Notes: a model not told the origin generated them from the letters alone. DNA of 64,000 nucleotides from Rugamonas brunnea (GCF_014042345.1 NZ_JACEZT010000013.1:94763-158762); one strand, 5' to 3'; shown: positions 6,470 to 15,796, counted from the first letter of the stretch. Numbers and translations are program-made.

Positions 6470-9196
6470 TCAGGCCGCCCGCTCCTCCGCCACCGCCACC
6501 CGCGTTTCCACCAGCAGCTTCTTGATCTCCGGGACGCAGGAGCCGCAGTTGCCGCCCGCCTTCAGACAGGACGTCACCTGGGCCACCGTCTGCAGATCCT
6601 GCTGCACGATGGCGTTGCAGATGGTGTTGCGGCCCACGCCGAAGCACGAGCACACGGTCGGTCCCGTATCGGCGCCCTTCTCCACCGGCTGGCCCACCAG
6701 CAGGCCCACGCGGTCGATCTCGCTCAACTGCTCTTTGGAGAACAGGCCGGCCAGCCACGCGCGCGAGGGCATGTCCTGGCGCGGAGACAGGAAGATGCAC
6801 TGGTCAATCTGGTCGTCCACCAAATGCACGGCGCGGTACACGCCGGCGCTGCGGTCTTCGTATTCCAGCCAGTCGGCCTGCTCGCCCTGCACGCCCAGCA
6901 GGTCGCGCGCCCAGCTGGCGAAATCGGCGATGTTCTGGCGTCCGGCCAGTTCGTAGCGGGCGAAGTCGCGACCCTGGATGCGGGTCCAGTGGGCCACGCT
7001 GTCGAGGTTCAATTCGCTGCGGCTCAGGATGAAGCCGTGCCAGTTCAGCCGGAACTGCTCCACCCGCACCGGCGTGTGCTTGAATTCCGGTTCGCCCGAC
7101 ACGGGATCGACCACCGGGTTCACCAGCGCGCCCACGCGCGCGTCGGACGCCGTCTGGCCGTTCCAGTGGATGGGGATGAACACGCTGCCGCGCGCGATGC
7201 CGCCGCCGTGCTGCACGCGCGCCACCATCGAGCCCCAGGCAGTGCTGATGCGCGCCAGCTCGCCGGCGCGCACGCCGTGCAGCAGCGCATCTTGCGGGTG
7301 CATGTCGACGAACGATTCGGCGATGTGGTCGGCCAGCTTGGGTGCCTTGCCGGTGCGCGTCATGGTGTGCCAATGGTCGCGCACGCGGCCCGTGTTGAGC
7401 GCCAGCGGATAGTCTTCACATATCGTATTGACGGGCAGGCGTGGCGTGACGGCGATGAAGCGCGCCTTGCCGTCCGCATGGGCGTAGCGGCCGTCGCCGA
7501 ACAGGCGGGCCTGGCCCAGCAGGTCGCCGGAATCGAGCCGCGTCACCGGCCACTGCACGGGCTCCAGCGCGTCGTAAGCCTTTCCGTCCATTCCGGCCAG
7601 TGCGCCGATGTTGAACGCGCGTGGCACATCGTCCACCGCGTTGCGGTAGCCGCTCAGGCGTGCGTGCTCGTCGAAGATCTCATGCGCGCTGTTGAAGTCG
7701 AAACCGGCGTAACCCATGCGCTGGGCGAAGCGGCACAAAATCTGCCAGTCGGGCAGCGCTTCGCCGGGCGCCGGCAGGAAGGCGCGCTGGCGCGAGATGC
7801 GGCGCTCGGAGTTGGTGACCGTGCCATCCTTCTCGCCCCAGCCCAGCGCCGGCAGCAGCACGTGGGCGCATGCGTTGGTGTCGGTGTTTTGCATGATATC
7901 GGTGGCCACCACCAGTTCGCACTTTTCCAGCGCGCGGCGGGCCTGGTCCGCGTCCGGCAGGCTGACCAGCGGGTTGGTGGCGATGATCCACACGGCCTTG
8001 ACCTTGCCGTCCTCGATGGCGCGGAACAGGTCCACCGCCTTCAGGCCGGCCTTGTCGGCCATGCGCGGCGATTCCCAGAACGTCTGCACCAGTTCGCGGT
8101 GCTCGCCGCGCTCCAGATCCATGTGGGCGGCCAGCATGTTGGCCAGCCCGCCCACTTCGCGTCCGCCCATCGCGTTGGGCTGGCCCGTGATCGAAAACGG
8201 CCCCATGCCGGGCTGGCCGATGCGGCCGCCGAGCAGGTGGCAGTTGATGATGCTGTTGACTTTGTCCGTGCCGGCCGAGGACTGGTTCACGCCCATCGAG
8301 AACGCCGTCACCACCTTGGCAGTGGCCGCGAACGATTCGTAGAACTCCATCAGCACCGGCAGTTCGATGCGGCACTTGCGGGCCACGGCGGCAGGGTCGG
8401 CGCAATCGACATCGGCCGCTGCCACCGCTTCAGCCATGCCGTTGGTGTGGCGGGCGACGAAATCGGCGTCCACCGCGCCGTTGCGGGCCAGGTAGCTGAG
8501 CAAGCCGTTGAACAGCCACACGTCCGTGCCCTGCTTGACGGACAGGTGCAGGTCGGCCAGTTCGCAGGTGGCCGTGCGGCGCGGGTCGATCACCACCAGC
8601 TTCACGTGCGGACGGGTCTCCTTGATGCGCGCGATGCGCTGGAACAGGATGGGATGGCACCAGGCCGTGTTGGAGCCCACCAGCACCACCATGTCGGCCA
8701 GTTCCAGATCCTCATAGCTGACCGGTACCAGGTCTTCGCCGAACGCGCGCTTGTGGCCGGCCACGGCCGACGACATGCACAGGCGCGAGTTGGTGTCGAT
8801 GTTGGCGCTGCCCACGTAGCCCTTCATCAGCTTGTTGGCGACGTAGTAGTCCTCGGTCAGCAACTGGCCCGACACGTAGAACGCCACCGCGTCCGGCCCA
8901 TGCTCGGCAATGATGTCCTGCCACTGCCCGGCCACCCGGTCCAGCGCCGCATCCCACGACACCTGGCGCAGCGCACCGTCCTCGCGCACCTGCGGGTGCA
9001 GCAGGCGGCCTTCCAGTCCCAGCGTTTCGCCCAGGGCCGAGCCCTTGACGCACAGCTTGCCGAAGTTGGCGGGATGGTTGCTATCGCCGGCGATATCAAT
9101 GCCGCCGTCGCCCTTGGGCGTGGCCTTGACGCCGCAACCCACGCCGCAATAAGCGCAGGTGGTGCGGACAGAGAGAGGTTCGAGTGACAGGTTCAC
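6470..9196 (-). CDS. nasA: Assimilatory nitrate reductase, catalytic subunit NasA
   Basis: 908 residues. The N-terminal [4Fe-4S] motif CAYCGVGCGVK (Cys 14, 17, 21) plus Cys 49 in KLCVKGS, the molybdopterin oxidoreductase body, a molydopterin-dinucleotide-binding domain (from about 590) and a C-terminal BFD-type [2Fe-2S] segment (CSCFGVG...CLKAGGNCGSC) match cytoplasmic NasA. It reduces nitrate to nitrite for use as nitrogen source, with a bis-MGD molybdenum cofactor. It is the last gene of the narK-nirB-nirD operon, 28 bases after the FAD protein that probably donates its electrons. There is no Tat signal, which fits a cytoplasmic enzyme. Confidence 0.93.
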   Translation of the reverse strand: MNLSLEPLSVRTTCAYCGVGCGVKATPKGDGGIDIAGDSNHPANFGKLCVKGSALGETLGLEGRLLHPQVREDGALRQVSWDAALDRVAGQWQDIIAEHGPDAVAFYVSGQLLTEDYYVANKLMKGYVGSANIDTNSRLCMSSAVAGHKRAFGEDLVPVSYEDLELADMVVLVGSNTAWCHPILFQRIARIKETRPHVKLVVIDPRRTATCELADLHLSVKQGTDVWLFNGLLSYLARNGAVDADFVARHTNGMAEAVAAADVDCADPAAVARKCRIELPVLMEFYESFAATAKVVTAFSMGVNQSSAGTDKVNSIINCHLLGGRIGQPGMGPFSITGQPNAMGGREVGGLANMLAAHMDLERGEHRELVQTFWESPRMADKAGLKAVDLFRAIEDGKVKAVWIIATNPLVSLPDADQARRALEKCELVVATDIMQNTDTNACAHVLLPALGWGEKDGTVTNSERRISRQRAFLPAPGEALPDWQILCRFAQRMGYAGFDFNSAHEIFDEHARLSGYRNAVDDVPRAFNIGALAGMDGKAYDALEPVQWPVTRLDSGDLLGQARLFGDGRYAHADGKARFIAVTPRLPVNTICEDYPLALNTGRVRDHWHTMTRTGKAPKLADHIAESFVDMHPQDALLHGVRAGELARISTAWGSMVARVQHGGGIARGSVFIPIHWNGQTASDARVGALVNPVVDPVSGEPEFKHTPVRVEQFRLNWHGFILSRSELNLDSVAHWTRIQGRDFARYELAGRQNIADFASWARDLLGVQGEQADWLEYEDRSAGVYRAVHLVDDQIDQCIFLSPRQDMPSRAWLAGLFSKEQLSEIDRVGLLVGQPVEKGADTGPTVCSCFGVGRNTICNAIVQQDLQTVAQVTSCLKAGGNCGSCVPEIKKLLVETRVAVAEERAA

Positions 9197-9224
9197 GATT
9201 GTTTCCAGTTCAGGCTAGGCCAGT

Positions 9225-10436
9225 TCAAGCGGCGGCGCACAGCGCTTCGCCGAACAGCAGATGATGGCGGATAGGCCCGATATCGGTGCCTTTCTGGATC
9301 AGGCCGAAGTACCACGGCCCGTCTTGCACGTCGCCGTACAGCACGGCCCCGGCGACGCGGTTGTCCTTCAATACCAGGCGCTTGTAGACGCCGCGCTTGG
9401 CGTCGCGCAGCACCAGGTCTTCGCTGCCTTCGCCGCCGATGAAATCACCGACCGAGTACAGGTCCACGCCCGTCACCTTGAGGCGGGTGGGCGAGGTTTG
9501 CTGCACGTAGCGGCGGTGACCGGCGCCGGCCAGGTGGGCGCCGCACACGCGCGCCTGTTCCCAGATCGGCGCCACCAGGCCGAAGGTGGCGCTGCGGTGC
9601 TGCACGCATTCGCCCACGGCGTACACGCGCGGGTCGTAGGTCTGCAGCGTGTCGTCCACCACGATGGCCCGTTCGCAGTGCAGGCCCGAGGCCTTGGCCA
9701 GTTCGATGTTGGGGCGCACGCCGGCCGTCATCACCACCAGGTCGGCGGGAATTTCGCTGCCGTCCTTGAAGCGCACGGCCGTCACGCGGTCCGGGCCGAC
9801 GATGGCGTCCGTCTGGGCGCTCAGCATGAAGCGCAAGCCCTTCACTTCCAGCGCCTTTTGCAGCAGCTGGGCGGCCGGCTTGTCGAGCTGCTGGTTCATC
9901 AGCGCATCCGTCACGTGCACCACGGTCACCTCCATGCCCTGGCGCAGCAGGCCGTTGGCGGCCTCCAGGCCCAGCAGGCCGCCGCCGATCACCACCGCAT
10001 GGCGATGGTTGCGCGACGCTTCCAGCATGGTTTCCACGTCCTGGATGTCGCGGAACGCGATCACGCCCGGCAGGTCGTGGCCCGGCACCGGGATGATGAA
10101 GGGCTTGGAGCCGGTGGCCAGCAGCAGCCGGTCGTAGCGCACTTCGCGCCCGGAGGCGGCGCGCACCACGCGCTTGCGGCGGTCGATGTGCACCACCTGG
10201 TCGCCCGCGTGCAGCGTGACGCCGTGGTCGATATACCACTGGCGCGTGTGCAGCATGATGTCGTCGATGCTCTTTTCGCCGGCCAGCACGGGCGACAGCA
10301 GGATGCGGTTGTAGTTACCGTGCGGCTCGGCGCCGAACACGGTGATGTCGTACAGGTCGGGCGCCAGCTTCTGCAGCTCCTCCACGGTGCGCATGCCCGC
10401 CATGCCGTTGCCGATGACAACCAGCGCCGGTTTCAT
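9225..10436 (-). CDS. FAD/NAD(P)-dependent reductase, probable electron donor to NasA
   Basis: 403 residues from ATG at 10436; longer in-frame starts fall inside nirD. It overlaps nirD by four bases (ATGA). The protein resembles the N-terminal half of NirB and rubredoxin/nitrite reductase FAD proteins: FAD site GNGMAGMRT near residue 9, a second nucleotide site VIGGGLLGLEAANGL, and the motif TAGVRPNIELAKASGL. It lacks the BFD and siroheme domains. By analogy with NasB/NasC of other bacteria it should pass electrons from NAD(P)H to nitrate reductase. That role is inferred from its place between nirD and nasA. Confidence 0.85.
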   Translation of the reverse strand: MKPALVVIGNGMAGMRTVEELQKLAPDLYDITVFGAEPHGNYNRILLSPVLAGEKSIDDIMLHTRQWYIDHGVTLHAGDQVVHIDRRKRVVRAASGREVRYDRLLLATGSKPFIIPVPGHDLPGVIAFRDIQDVETMLEASRNHRHAVVIGGGLLGLEAANGLLRQGMEVTVVHVTDALMNQQLDKPAAQLLQKALEVKGLRFMLSAQTDAIVGPDRVTAVRFKDGSEIPADLVVMTAGVRPNIELAKASGLHCERAIVVDDTLQTYDPRVYAVGECVQHRSATFGLVAPIWEQARVCGAHLAGAGHRRYVQQTSPTRLKVTGVDLYSVGDFIGGEGSEDLVLRDAKRGVYKRLVLKDNRVAGAVLYGDVQDGPWYFGLIQKGTDIGPIRHHLLFGEALCAAA

Positions 10437-10780
10437 AAACCTACCCAGACCTTTCCACCTTCGACGCGGGCGGGATAGGTGATCACCGAGTGCTCGGGCG
10501 ATTCCAGGCATTCGCCCGTCTGCAGGTCGAAGTGCTGCTTGTAGATGGGCGAGGCCACCACGATGCGTTCGCCCAGGCTGCCCACCAGGCCGCGCGACAG
10601 CACGGCGGCGTGCGAGTTCGGGTCGTAGTTCTCGATGGCGAACACGCGCGGGCCGTTGTCCTCCACATGGAACACGGCGATCTGCGTGTCATTCAGCAGG
10701 GCGCACACGCCGGTGTTGGGCACGATCTCGTCGAGCGCGCAAACGGAAATCCAGTTATCGGTTTGAATGTCGCGGTGCAT
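10433..10780 (-). CDS. nirD: Nitrite reductase small subunit NirD
   Basis: 115 residues, the usual NirD length. It has the Rieske-like fold signature of the family (CALLNDTQIAVFHV...VFAIENYDP...SPIYKQHFDLQTGECLE) but no Cys-x-His pairs to hold an iron-sulfur centre, as is normal for NirD. It pairs with NirB in the cytoplasmic NADH-dependent reduction of nitrite to ammonium. It begins 24 bases after nirB with AAGGAGA upstream of the ATG. Confidence 0.92.
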   Translation of the reverse strand: MHRDIQTDNWISVCALDEIVPNTGVCALLNDTQIAVFHVEDNGPRVFAIENYDPNSHAAVLSRGLVGSLGERIVVASPIYKQHFDLQTGECLESPEHSVITYPARVEGGKVWVGL

Positions 10781-10804
10781 GGTGTTCTCCTTTGCTGTGA
10801 CGGG

Positions 10805-13333
10805 TTAGGCTGCTTTGACTGCGATGGGAATCACGCGCTGGCGTTCTTCCGGCGTGGCCGGACGGATCTGGCCACGTTCTTCCATGAACAACACGTTCTG
10901 GTCGGCCTGGTCGCTGTTGACGAAGTGGCGGAAGCGCTTGCGCGTCTCCGGATCTTCGACGGCGGCCTTCCATTCGCAGGCGTAGGTGTTGACCACGTGC
11001 TGCATGTCCGCTTCCAGTTCGGCGGCGATGGCCAGCTTGTCGCCGATGACGACGTCCTTCAGGTAATCGAGGCCGCCTTCCAGGTTGTCGCGCCATACGC
11101 TGGTGCGCTGCAGGCGGTCGGCGGTTCGGGTGTAGAACATCAGGAAGCGGTCGATGTAGCGCACCAGCGTGGCCTTGTCCAGGTCGGAGGCGATCAGTTC
11201 GGCGTGGCGTGGCTTCATGCCGCCGTTGCCGCACACGTACAGGTTCCAGCCCTTCTCGGTGGCGATGATGCCCACGTCCTTGCCCTGCGCCTCGGCGCAC
11301 TCGCGGGTGCAGCCGGACACGCCGAACTTGATCTTATGCGGCGTGCGCAAGCCCTTGTAGCGGTTCTCCAGTTCGATCGCCAGGCCGACGGAATCATCGA
11401 CGCCATAACGGCACCAGGTCGAGCCCACGCACGATTTGACGGTGCGCAGCGACTTGCCGTAAGCGTGGCCCGATTCGAAACCGGCTGCGATCAGTTCTTC
11501 CCAGATCAGCGGCAGCTGCTCGACGCGGGCGCCGAACAGGTCGACCCGCTGGCCGCCCGTGATCTTGGTGTACAGGCCGTACTTCTTGGCCACGGTGCCC
11601 ACGGCGATCAGGCCATCGGCCGTCACTTCGCCGCCGGCCATGCGCGGCACGACGGAGTAGGTGCCGTCCTTCTGGATGTTGCCCAGGAAGTAGTCGTTGG
11701 TGTCCTGCAGGCTGGCGTGCTCTTTTTTCAGCACGAAGTCATTCCAGCACGAAGCCAGGATGCTGGCCGCCAGCGGTTTGCACACGTCGCAGCCCAGGCC
11801 TTTGCCGTGCTGCTTGAGCAGGTCGGCGAAGGTGGTGATCTTGCCGACGCGGATCAGGTGGAACAGCTCCTGGCGCGAGTACGGGAAGTGCTCGCACACG
11901 TGGTTGTTGACGGCCATGCCCAGCTTCTTCATCTCCGACTTCATGATCTGCGTGACCAGCGGCACGCAGCCGCCGCAGGCCGTGCCGGCGCCGGTGCAGG
12001 ACTTCAGCTCACCGATGCTGGTGGCGCCGCCGCCCACGGCGTCGCACAGCGCGCCCTTGGAGACGGCGTTGCACGAGCAGATCTGGGCGCTGGCCGGCAG
12101 CGCGTCCACGCCCAGGCCGGGCTTGGCCTTGCCGTCGGACTGCGGCAGGATCAGGAACTCGGGCGACTCGGGCAGCTCTATCTTATTGAGCATCATTTGC
12201 AGCAGCGTGCCGTATTCGCTGGCGTCGCCCACCATCACGCCGCCCAGCAGGTATTTGCCGCAGTCGGACACGACGATCTTCTTGTAGATCTGTTTGCGCT
12301 CGTCCGTGAACTGGTAGGAGCGGCTGCCTTCCACCTTGCCGTGCGGGTCGCCGATGCTGGCCACGTCCACGCCCATCAGTTTGAGCTTGGTGCTCATGTC
12401 GGCGCCCGTGAACTCCGCCTCGTGCTCGCCCATCAGGTGCTTGGCGGCGATGCGGGCCATGTCGTAGCCAGGCGCCACCAGGCCAAACACCTGGCCGTTC
12501 CACAGCGCGCATTCGCCGATGGCGTAGATGTCCGGGTCCGAGGTCAGGCACTGGTTGTTGATCGAGATGCCGCCGCGCGGGCCGATGGCCAGGCCGCTTT
12601 CGCGCGCCAGGTGGTCGCGTGGGCGGATGCCAGCCGAGAACACGATCATGTCCGTGTCCAGGTGGGTGCCGTCGGCGAACTCCATGCGGTGGGTGCCATC
12701 TTCGCCATCGACGATGGCGGTGGTGTTCTTGCCCGTGTGGACGGTCACGCCCAGGTCTTCGATCTTCTGGCGCAGCACGCGCGCGCCGGCATCATCGACC
12801 TGCACCGCCATCAGGCGCGGCGCGAATTCGACCACGTGGGTTTCCAGGTTCATGTCGCGCAGGGCCTTCGCGCATTCCAGGCCCAGGAGGCCGCCGCCGA
12901 TCACCACGCCAGTCTTCGAGCGCTTGCCGCAGGCCAGCATGCCTTCCAGGTCTTCGATGGTGCGGTAGACGAAGCAGTCCTTGCGGTCCTTGCCCGGCAG
13001 TTGCGGCACGAACGGATAGGAGCCGGTGGCGATCACCAGCTTATCGTACTCCAGCACTTCACCGCTGCGCACGGTGACGGTCTTCTCCGCGCGGTCGATG
13101 GCGACCGCGCGGGTGTTCAGTTTGAGCAGCAGGTTGCCGCGTTCAAAGAAACCGGCCGGCACCAGCGACAGCTGTTCGGCCGTGGTTCCCGAGAAGTACT
13201 CGGACAGGTGAACGCGGTCGTAGGCCGGACGTGGCTCTTCGGACAGCACGGTCACGTGCAGATCGCTGCTGTCACCCAGCGTTTCCAGGAATTTTTGGCC
13301 GACCATACCGTGGCCGATGACGATGATTTTCAT
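10805..13333 (-). CDS. nirB: Nitrite reductase large subunit NirB (NADH, siroheme)
   Basis: 842 residues from ATG at 13333. In order: FAD/NAD(P)H domain (GHGMVGQKFLE at the N-terminus, VIGGGLLGLECAKAL near 150), BFD-like [2Fe-2S] domain (CSCNAVSKGALC...CTGAGTACGGC, about 415-465), then ferredoxin-like and siroheme/[4Fe-4S] domains with the paired CX5C (SCVGSTWC) and CX3C (GCTREC) ligands around 630-680. It reduces nitrite to ammonium with six electrons from NADH. Siroheme supply fits the upstream cobA. It follows narK by 27 bases. Confidence 0.95.
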   Translation of the reverse strand: MKIIVIGHGMVGQKFLETLGDSSDLHVTVLSEEPRPAYDRVHLSEYFSGTTAEQLSLVPAGFFERGNLLLKLNTRAVAIDRAEKTVTVRSGEVLEYDKLVIATGSYPFVPQLPGKDRKDCFVYRTIEDLEGMLACGKRSKTGVVIGGGLLGLECAKALRDMNLETHVVEFAPRLMAVQVDDAGARVLRQKIEDLGVTVHTGKNTTAIVDGEDGTHRMEFADGTHLDTDMIVFSAGIRPRDHLARESGLAIGPRGGISINNQCLTSDPDIYAIGECALWNGQVFGLVAPGYDMARIAAKHLMGEHEAEFTGADMSTKLKLMGVDVASIGDPHGKVEGSRSYQFTDERKQIYKKIVVSDCGKYLLGGVMVGDASEYGTLLQMMLNKIELPESPEFLILPQSDGKAKPGLGVDALPASAQICSCNAVSKGALCDAVGGGATSIGELKSCTGAGTACGGCVPLVTQIMKSEMKKLGMAVNNHVCEHFPYSRQELFHLIRVGKITTFADLLKQHGKGLGCDVCKPLAASILASCWNDFVLKKEHASLQDTNDYFLGNIQKDGTYSVVPRMAGGEVTADGLIAVGTVAKKYGLYTKITGGQRVDLFGARVEQLPLIWEELIAAGFESGHAYGKSLRTVKSCVGSTWCRYGVDDSVGLAIELENRYKGLRTPHKIKFGVSGCTRECAEAQGKDVGIIATEKGWNLYVCGNGGMKPRHAELIASDLDKATLVRYIDRFLMFYTRTADRLQRTSVWRDNLEGGLDYLKDVVIGDKLAIAAELEADMQHVVNTYACEWKAAVEDPETRKRFRHFVNSDQADQNVLFMEERGQIRPATPEERQRVIPIAVKAA

Positions 13334-13360
13334 GATGCGGTTCCTTATGCTCGATGTCAT

Positions 13361-14665
13361 TTATGCTGCGATCTTGGATGGCATGGCCGCCGATTCCATG
13401 GCTTCGCTGGAGAAGCGGGCCGCCAGCGCGCACAGCGCCGAGATCGCCACCACCACGCCCAGGACGCTCAGGGTTTGCTGCGTGTTGCCCAGGCCCTTCA
13501 TCAGGAAGCCCGCGGCGACGGCGCCCACGTTGCCGCCGGCGCCGATGATGCCGGCCACGCCGCCCAGGGCGCGCTTGTCGACGAACGGCACCAGCGCGTA
13601 GGTGGCGCCGCAAGCCATGTGGGTGAACAGGCCGAAGGTCAACATGGCGATCACGGCGTAGGTGGCGCCGTCGGCGTTGGCGAACCACAGCAGGCCGGCG
13701 CCTTCGCCGATCATCATCACGAACAGCAGCGTGACGCGGCTGTTCAGGTCACCGCGCAGGGCGGCCTTGTCGGAGATCCAGCCGCCCAGGGCGCGGGCGA
13801 ACAGGGCCAGCAGGCCGAACGTGCCGGCAGCCAGGCCGGCCGACTTGATGGAGAAGCCGAAGTGGTCGACGTAGTAGGTGGCGGCGATGTTGTGGATGAA
13901 GATCTCGATGCCGAAGCAGGCGCCGTAGGTGATGAACAGCATCCACACGCGGTGGTTGACGGCGGCCAGCTTGAAGCTGTCCCAGCCACCTTTCTTGCCG
14001 CCTTCGATAGGAATGCCGGCGGCGCGCATGTCGCTGTAGTTGCCTTCCGGGCAGTCCTGGGTGTAACGGTAGTAGACGCCGGCCATGATGATCATCAGCA
14101 CGCCCGGCACGATCAGGGCGGCGCGCCAGCCCATGGTCTCGCTCACGCCGGCCATCACCATGGCGCCCATCAGCAGCGGCATGGCTGCTTGCGCCGCGCC
14201 ACCGCCGGCATTGCCCCAACCGGCCGAAGCCGCGTTGGCCGTGCCCACCACTTTCGGTGCGAACATGACCGAGGTGTGGTACTGGGTGATTACGAAGCTG
14301 GCGCCCACGGCGCCGATGCCGAGGCGGAACAGCAGGAAGCTTTCATAGCTCTGGGCGAAGGCCACGCCGATCACGGGGATGGCGCCCAGCAGCAGCAGGC
14401 CGGTGTAGGTCTTGCGCGGGCCGAAGTGGTCGCACAGCGGGCCGACGATCAGGCGCACGATGATGGTGATGGCGACGGCCGCGATGTTGATATTGGCGAT
14501 CTGCGCCACGCTGAGGTGGAACTCGCCTTTAATCACAGGCATCAGCGGTGCGCAGGCGAACCACGCGAAGAAGCAGACGAAGAACGCCATCCAGGTCAGG
14601 TGGAAGGCCCGCATCGGCGGGGTGGAGATCGAGAAAAGCTTGATGCTGTTAGCTTTGCTGGTCAT
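13361..14665 (-). CDS. narK: Nitrate/nitrite transporter, major facilitator family
   Basis: 434 residues from ATG at 14665, chosen for the AACAGGAAA ribosome site; an ATG at 14692 would start inside the leader terminator and is excluded. About twelve membrane segments, with the nitrate-signature glycine-rich spans typical of the NNP family (AGWGNAGGGAAQAAMPLL and GIIGAGGNVGAVAAGFL). It should import nitrate and export or exchange nitrite at the inner membrane. It is the first gene of the narK-nirB-nirD-FAD-nasA operon and is preceded by a regulated leader. Confidence 0.93.
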   Translation of the reverse strand: MTSKANSIKLFSISTPPMRAFHLTWMAFFVCFFAWFACAPLMPVIKGEFHLSVAQIANINIAAVAITIIVRLIVGPLCDHFGPRKTYTGLLLLGAIPVIGVAFAQSYESFLLFRLGIGAVGASFVITQYHTSVMFAPKVVGTANAASAGWGNAGGGAAQAAMPLLMGAMVMAGVSETMGWRAALIVPGVLMIIMAGVYYRYTQDCPEGNYSDMRAAGIPIEGGKKGGWDSFKLAAVNHRVWMLFITYGACFGIEIFIHNIAATYYVDHFGFSIKSAGLAAGTFGLLALFARALGGWISDKAALRGDLNSRVTLLFVMMIGEGAGLLWFANADGATYAVIAMLTFGLFTHMACGATYALVPFVDKRALGGVAGIIGAGGNVGAVAAGFLMKGLGNTQQTLSVLGVVVAISALCALAARFSSEAMESAAMPSKIAA

Positions 14666-14691
14666 TTTTATTTTCCTGTTAAGAAAATGCA

Positions 14692-14742
14692 AACGGCGCC
14701 CGCCCCACTCCGGTCAAAAGACCAGGTTGGGCGGACGCCGTT
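14692..14742 (-). terminator. Conditional intrinsic terminator in the narK leader
   Basis: Read on the minus strand, AACGGCGTCCGCCC (14742-14729) pairs with GGGCGGGCGCCGTT (14705-14692), 13 Watson-Crick pairs and one G-U, with a nested GGTC-TTTT-GACC hairpin at the tip. A U-rich tail (GCATTTTCTT) follows, 15-25 bases before the narK start. Its 5' arm contains the loop and 3' side of the last ANTAR-type stem-loop, so the two folds exclude each other. Confidence 0.85.
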
Positions 14743-14798
14743 GTCCTGCCGGTCCTCCGTTAGACCGGCGAAATTTGGTGGGGATCGCCTTTGATCCC
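14733..14798 (-). promoter_or_regulatory. NasT (ANTAR) target: tandem A1/G4 hexaloop hairpins in the narK leader
   Basis: Minus-strand reading of the 348-base gap between cobA and narK. Three hairpins occur in a row: GGGATC-AAAGGC-GATCCC (14798-14781); GCCGGTCT-AACGGA-GGACCGGC (14769-14748, one U-G pair); GGAC-AACGGC-GTCC (14746-14733, with a GGC/GCC extension across a bulged A). All three loops have six bases with A at 1 and G at 4, the signature read by ANTAR antiterminators. The third overlaps the terminator arm. NasT binding should stabilise it and let RNA polymerase through when nitrate is present. The rest of the gap (14828-14976) shows nothing further that I can name. Confidence 0.8.
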
Positions 14799-14811
14799 TT
14801 ACCCTACCTAT

Positions 14812-14827
14812 TGCAAGAGGTGTGCCA
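14812..14827 (-). promoter_or_regulatory. Sigma-54 promoter of the narK-nirBD-nasA operon
   Basis: On the minus strand TGGCAC-ACCTC-TTGCA matches the -24/-12 consensus (TGGCAC-N5-TTGC) at every conserved base. The expected start, 12 bases after the GC, is near 14801, three bases before the first leader hairpin. This predicts nitrogen-limited expression through NtrC. Confidence 0.85.
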
Positions 14828-14976
14828 GCTGTATCGGGACGGTGCTGTATGGGGAAACAGCGGGGAAAAACGGGGAAAGCGAGAGGAAAGCGTTGCTGGA
14901 GAGCTAGTTTGGACGGCTTTGGTGCGGCTTAGGTCCAGATTCGGTGCAGATTCAGTGCGATGTTGCGGTGCAGCGA

Positions 14977-14993
14977 CGCACGCTAACGGTGCG
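14977..14993. promoter_or_regulatory. Candidate NtrC enhancer site for narK operon
   Basis: CGCAC-N7-GTGCG, a palindrome with the same spacing as the NtrC consensus TGCAC-N7-GTGCA, about 160 bases upstream of the -24 element. That is a usual enhancer distance. Confidence 0.5.
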
Positions 14994-15013
14994 CGCGCTG
15001 CACTGGGGTCCGG

Positions 15014-15796
15014 TCAGCCGCAGGCGCGGGCGCCCGCGCTGGCAAGCTCGTGCTCGGCCAGCATGGCGGGCCAGTCGTCGGCGCAACGCACCACGTCGCC
15101 GATGACGATGATGCTGGGGCTGCCCAGGCCGCTGGCGCGCAGCGCGGCCGGCAGTTCGCCCAGCGTGGTCAGCAACTGGCGCTGCGCGCTGCGGGTGGCC
15201 GACTGCACCACGGCCACCGGCGTGGACGGGTCCGCGCCGCCGTCGAGCAGGCCGGACTGGATCGCTTCGCAGCGGGCCACGCCCATGTATACCACCAGCG
15301 TCAGCCGGCTCTGCGCCAGTGCGGCCCAGTTCGGCTCGGACGCGGCATCCTTGCCATGGCCCGTGACGAACACGGCGCCCTGGCTCCACGCGCGGTGCGT
15401 GAGCGGCACACCGAGCGTGCCGGGCGCGGCCAGCCCGCTGCTGATGCCGGGCACCACCTCGACGGCGATGCCTTGCGCCTTCAGCGTGGCCCGCTCCTCG
15501 CCACCGCGGCCGAACAGATAGGGGTCGCCGCCCTTCAGGCGCACCACGTGGTGGCCGGCGCGGGCCTCGGCCACCATCAGCCGCTCGATGAATTCCTGCG
15601 GCGTCGATTCGCAGCCGCCGCGCTTGCCCACCTGGATCACGCGCGCGCTGGGCGCATGCACCAGGATCTCCGGGTTCACGAGGTCGTCGATCAGCACCAC
15701 GTCGGCGCGGGCGATGGCTTTCACAGCCTTGATGGTCAACAGGTCCGGGTCGCCGGGACCGGCGCCCACCAGGGTGACACTGCCTTGCTGGTTCAT
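15014..15796 (-). CDS. cobA: Uroporphyrinogen-III C-methyltransferase
   Basis: 260 residues from ATG at 15796 with GAGGAGAT seven bases upstream. It shows the methyltransferase motifs VTLVGAGPGDPDLLT (N-terminus), LKGGDPYLFGRGGEE and GISSGLAAPGTLGVPLTHR typical of CobA/SUMT, without the CysG dehydrogenase/ferrochelatase domain. It makes precorrin-2 from uroporphyrinogen III using two S-adenosylmethionines, the first step to the siroheme that NirB needs. It follows nasS by 10 bases and so shares its transcript. It ends 348 bases before narK, which has its own promoter. Confidence 0.9.
   Translation of the reverse strand: MNQQGSVTLVGAGPGDPDLLTIKAVKAIARADVVLIDDLVNPEILVHAPSARVIQVGKRGGCESTPQEFIERLMVAEARAGHHVVRLKGGDPYLFGRGGEERATLKAQGIAVEVVPGISSGLAAPGTLGVPLTHRAWSQGAVFVTGHGKDAASEPNWAALAQSRLTLVVYMGVARCEAIQSGLLDGGADPSTPVAVVQSATRSAQRQLLTTLGELPAALRASGLGSPSIIVIGDVVRCADDWPAMLAEHELASAGARACG

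Noticed and set aside
14666..14692. narK start at ATG 14692
   Set aside because: It would place the start inside the leader terminator; AACAGGAAA marks 14665 as the start.
10490..14794. Long open plus-strand frame (over 1400 codons) opposite nirD-nirB-narK
   Set aside because: It is antisense to conserved genes, with extreme His/Ala/Gly/Arg content typical of GC-rich shadow frames.
14953..14972. GTGC...GGTGC repeats near the narK promoter as a second NtrC site
   Set aside because: The halves are direct, not inverted, so it does not fit the palindromic NtrC site.
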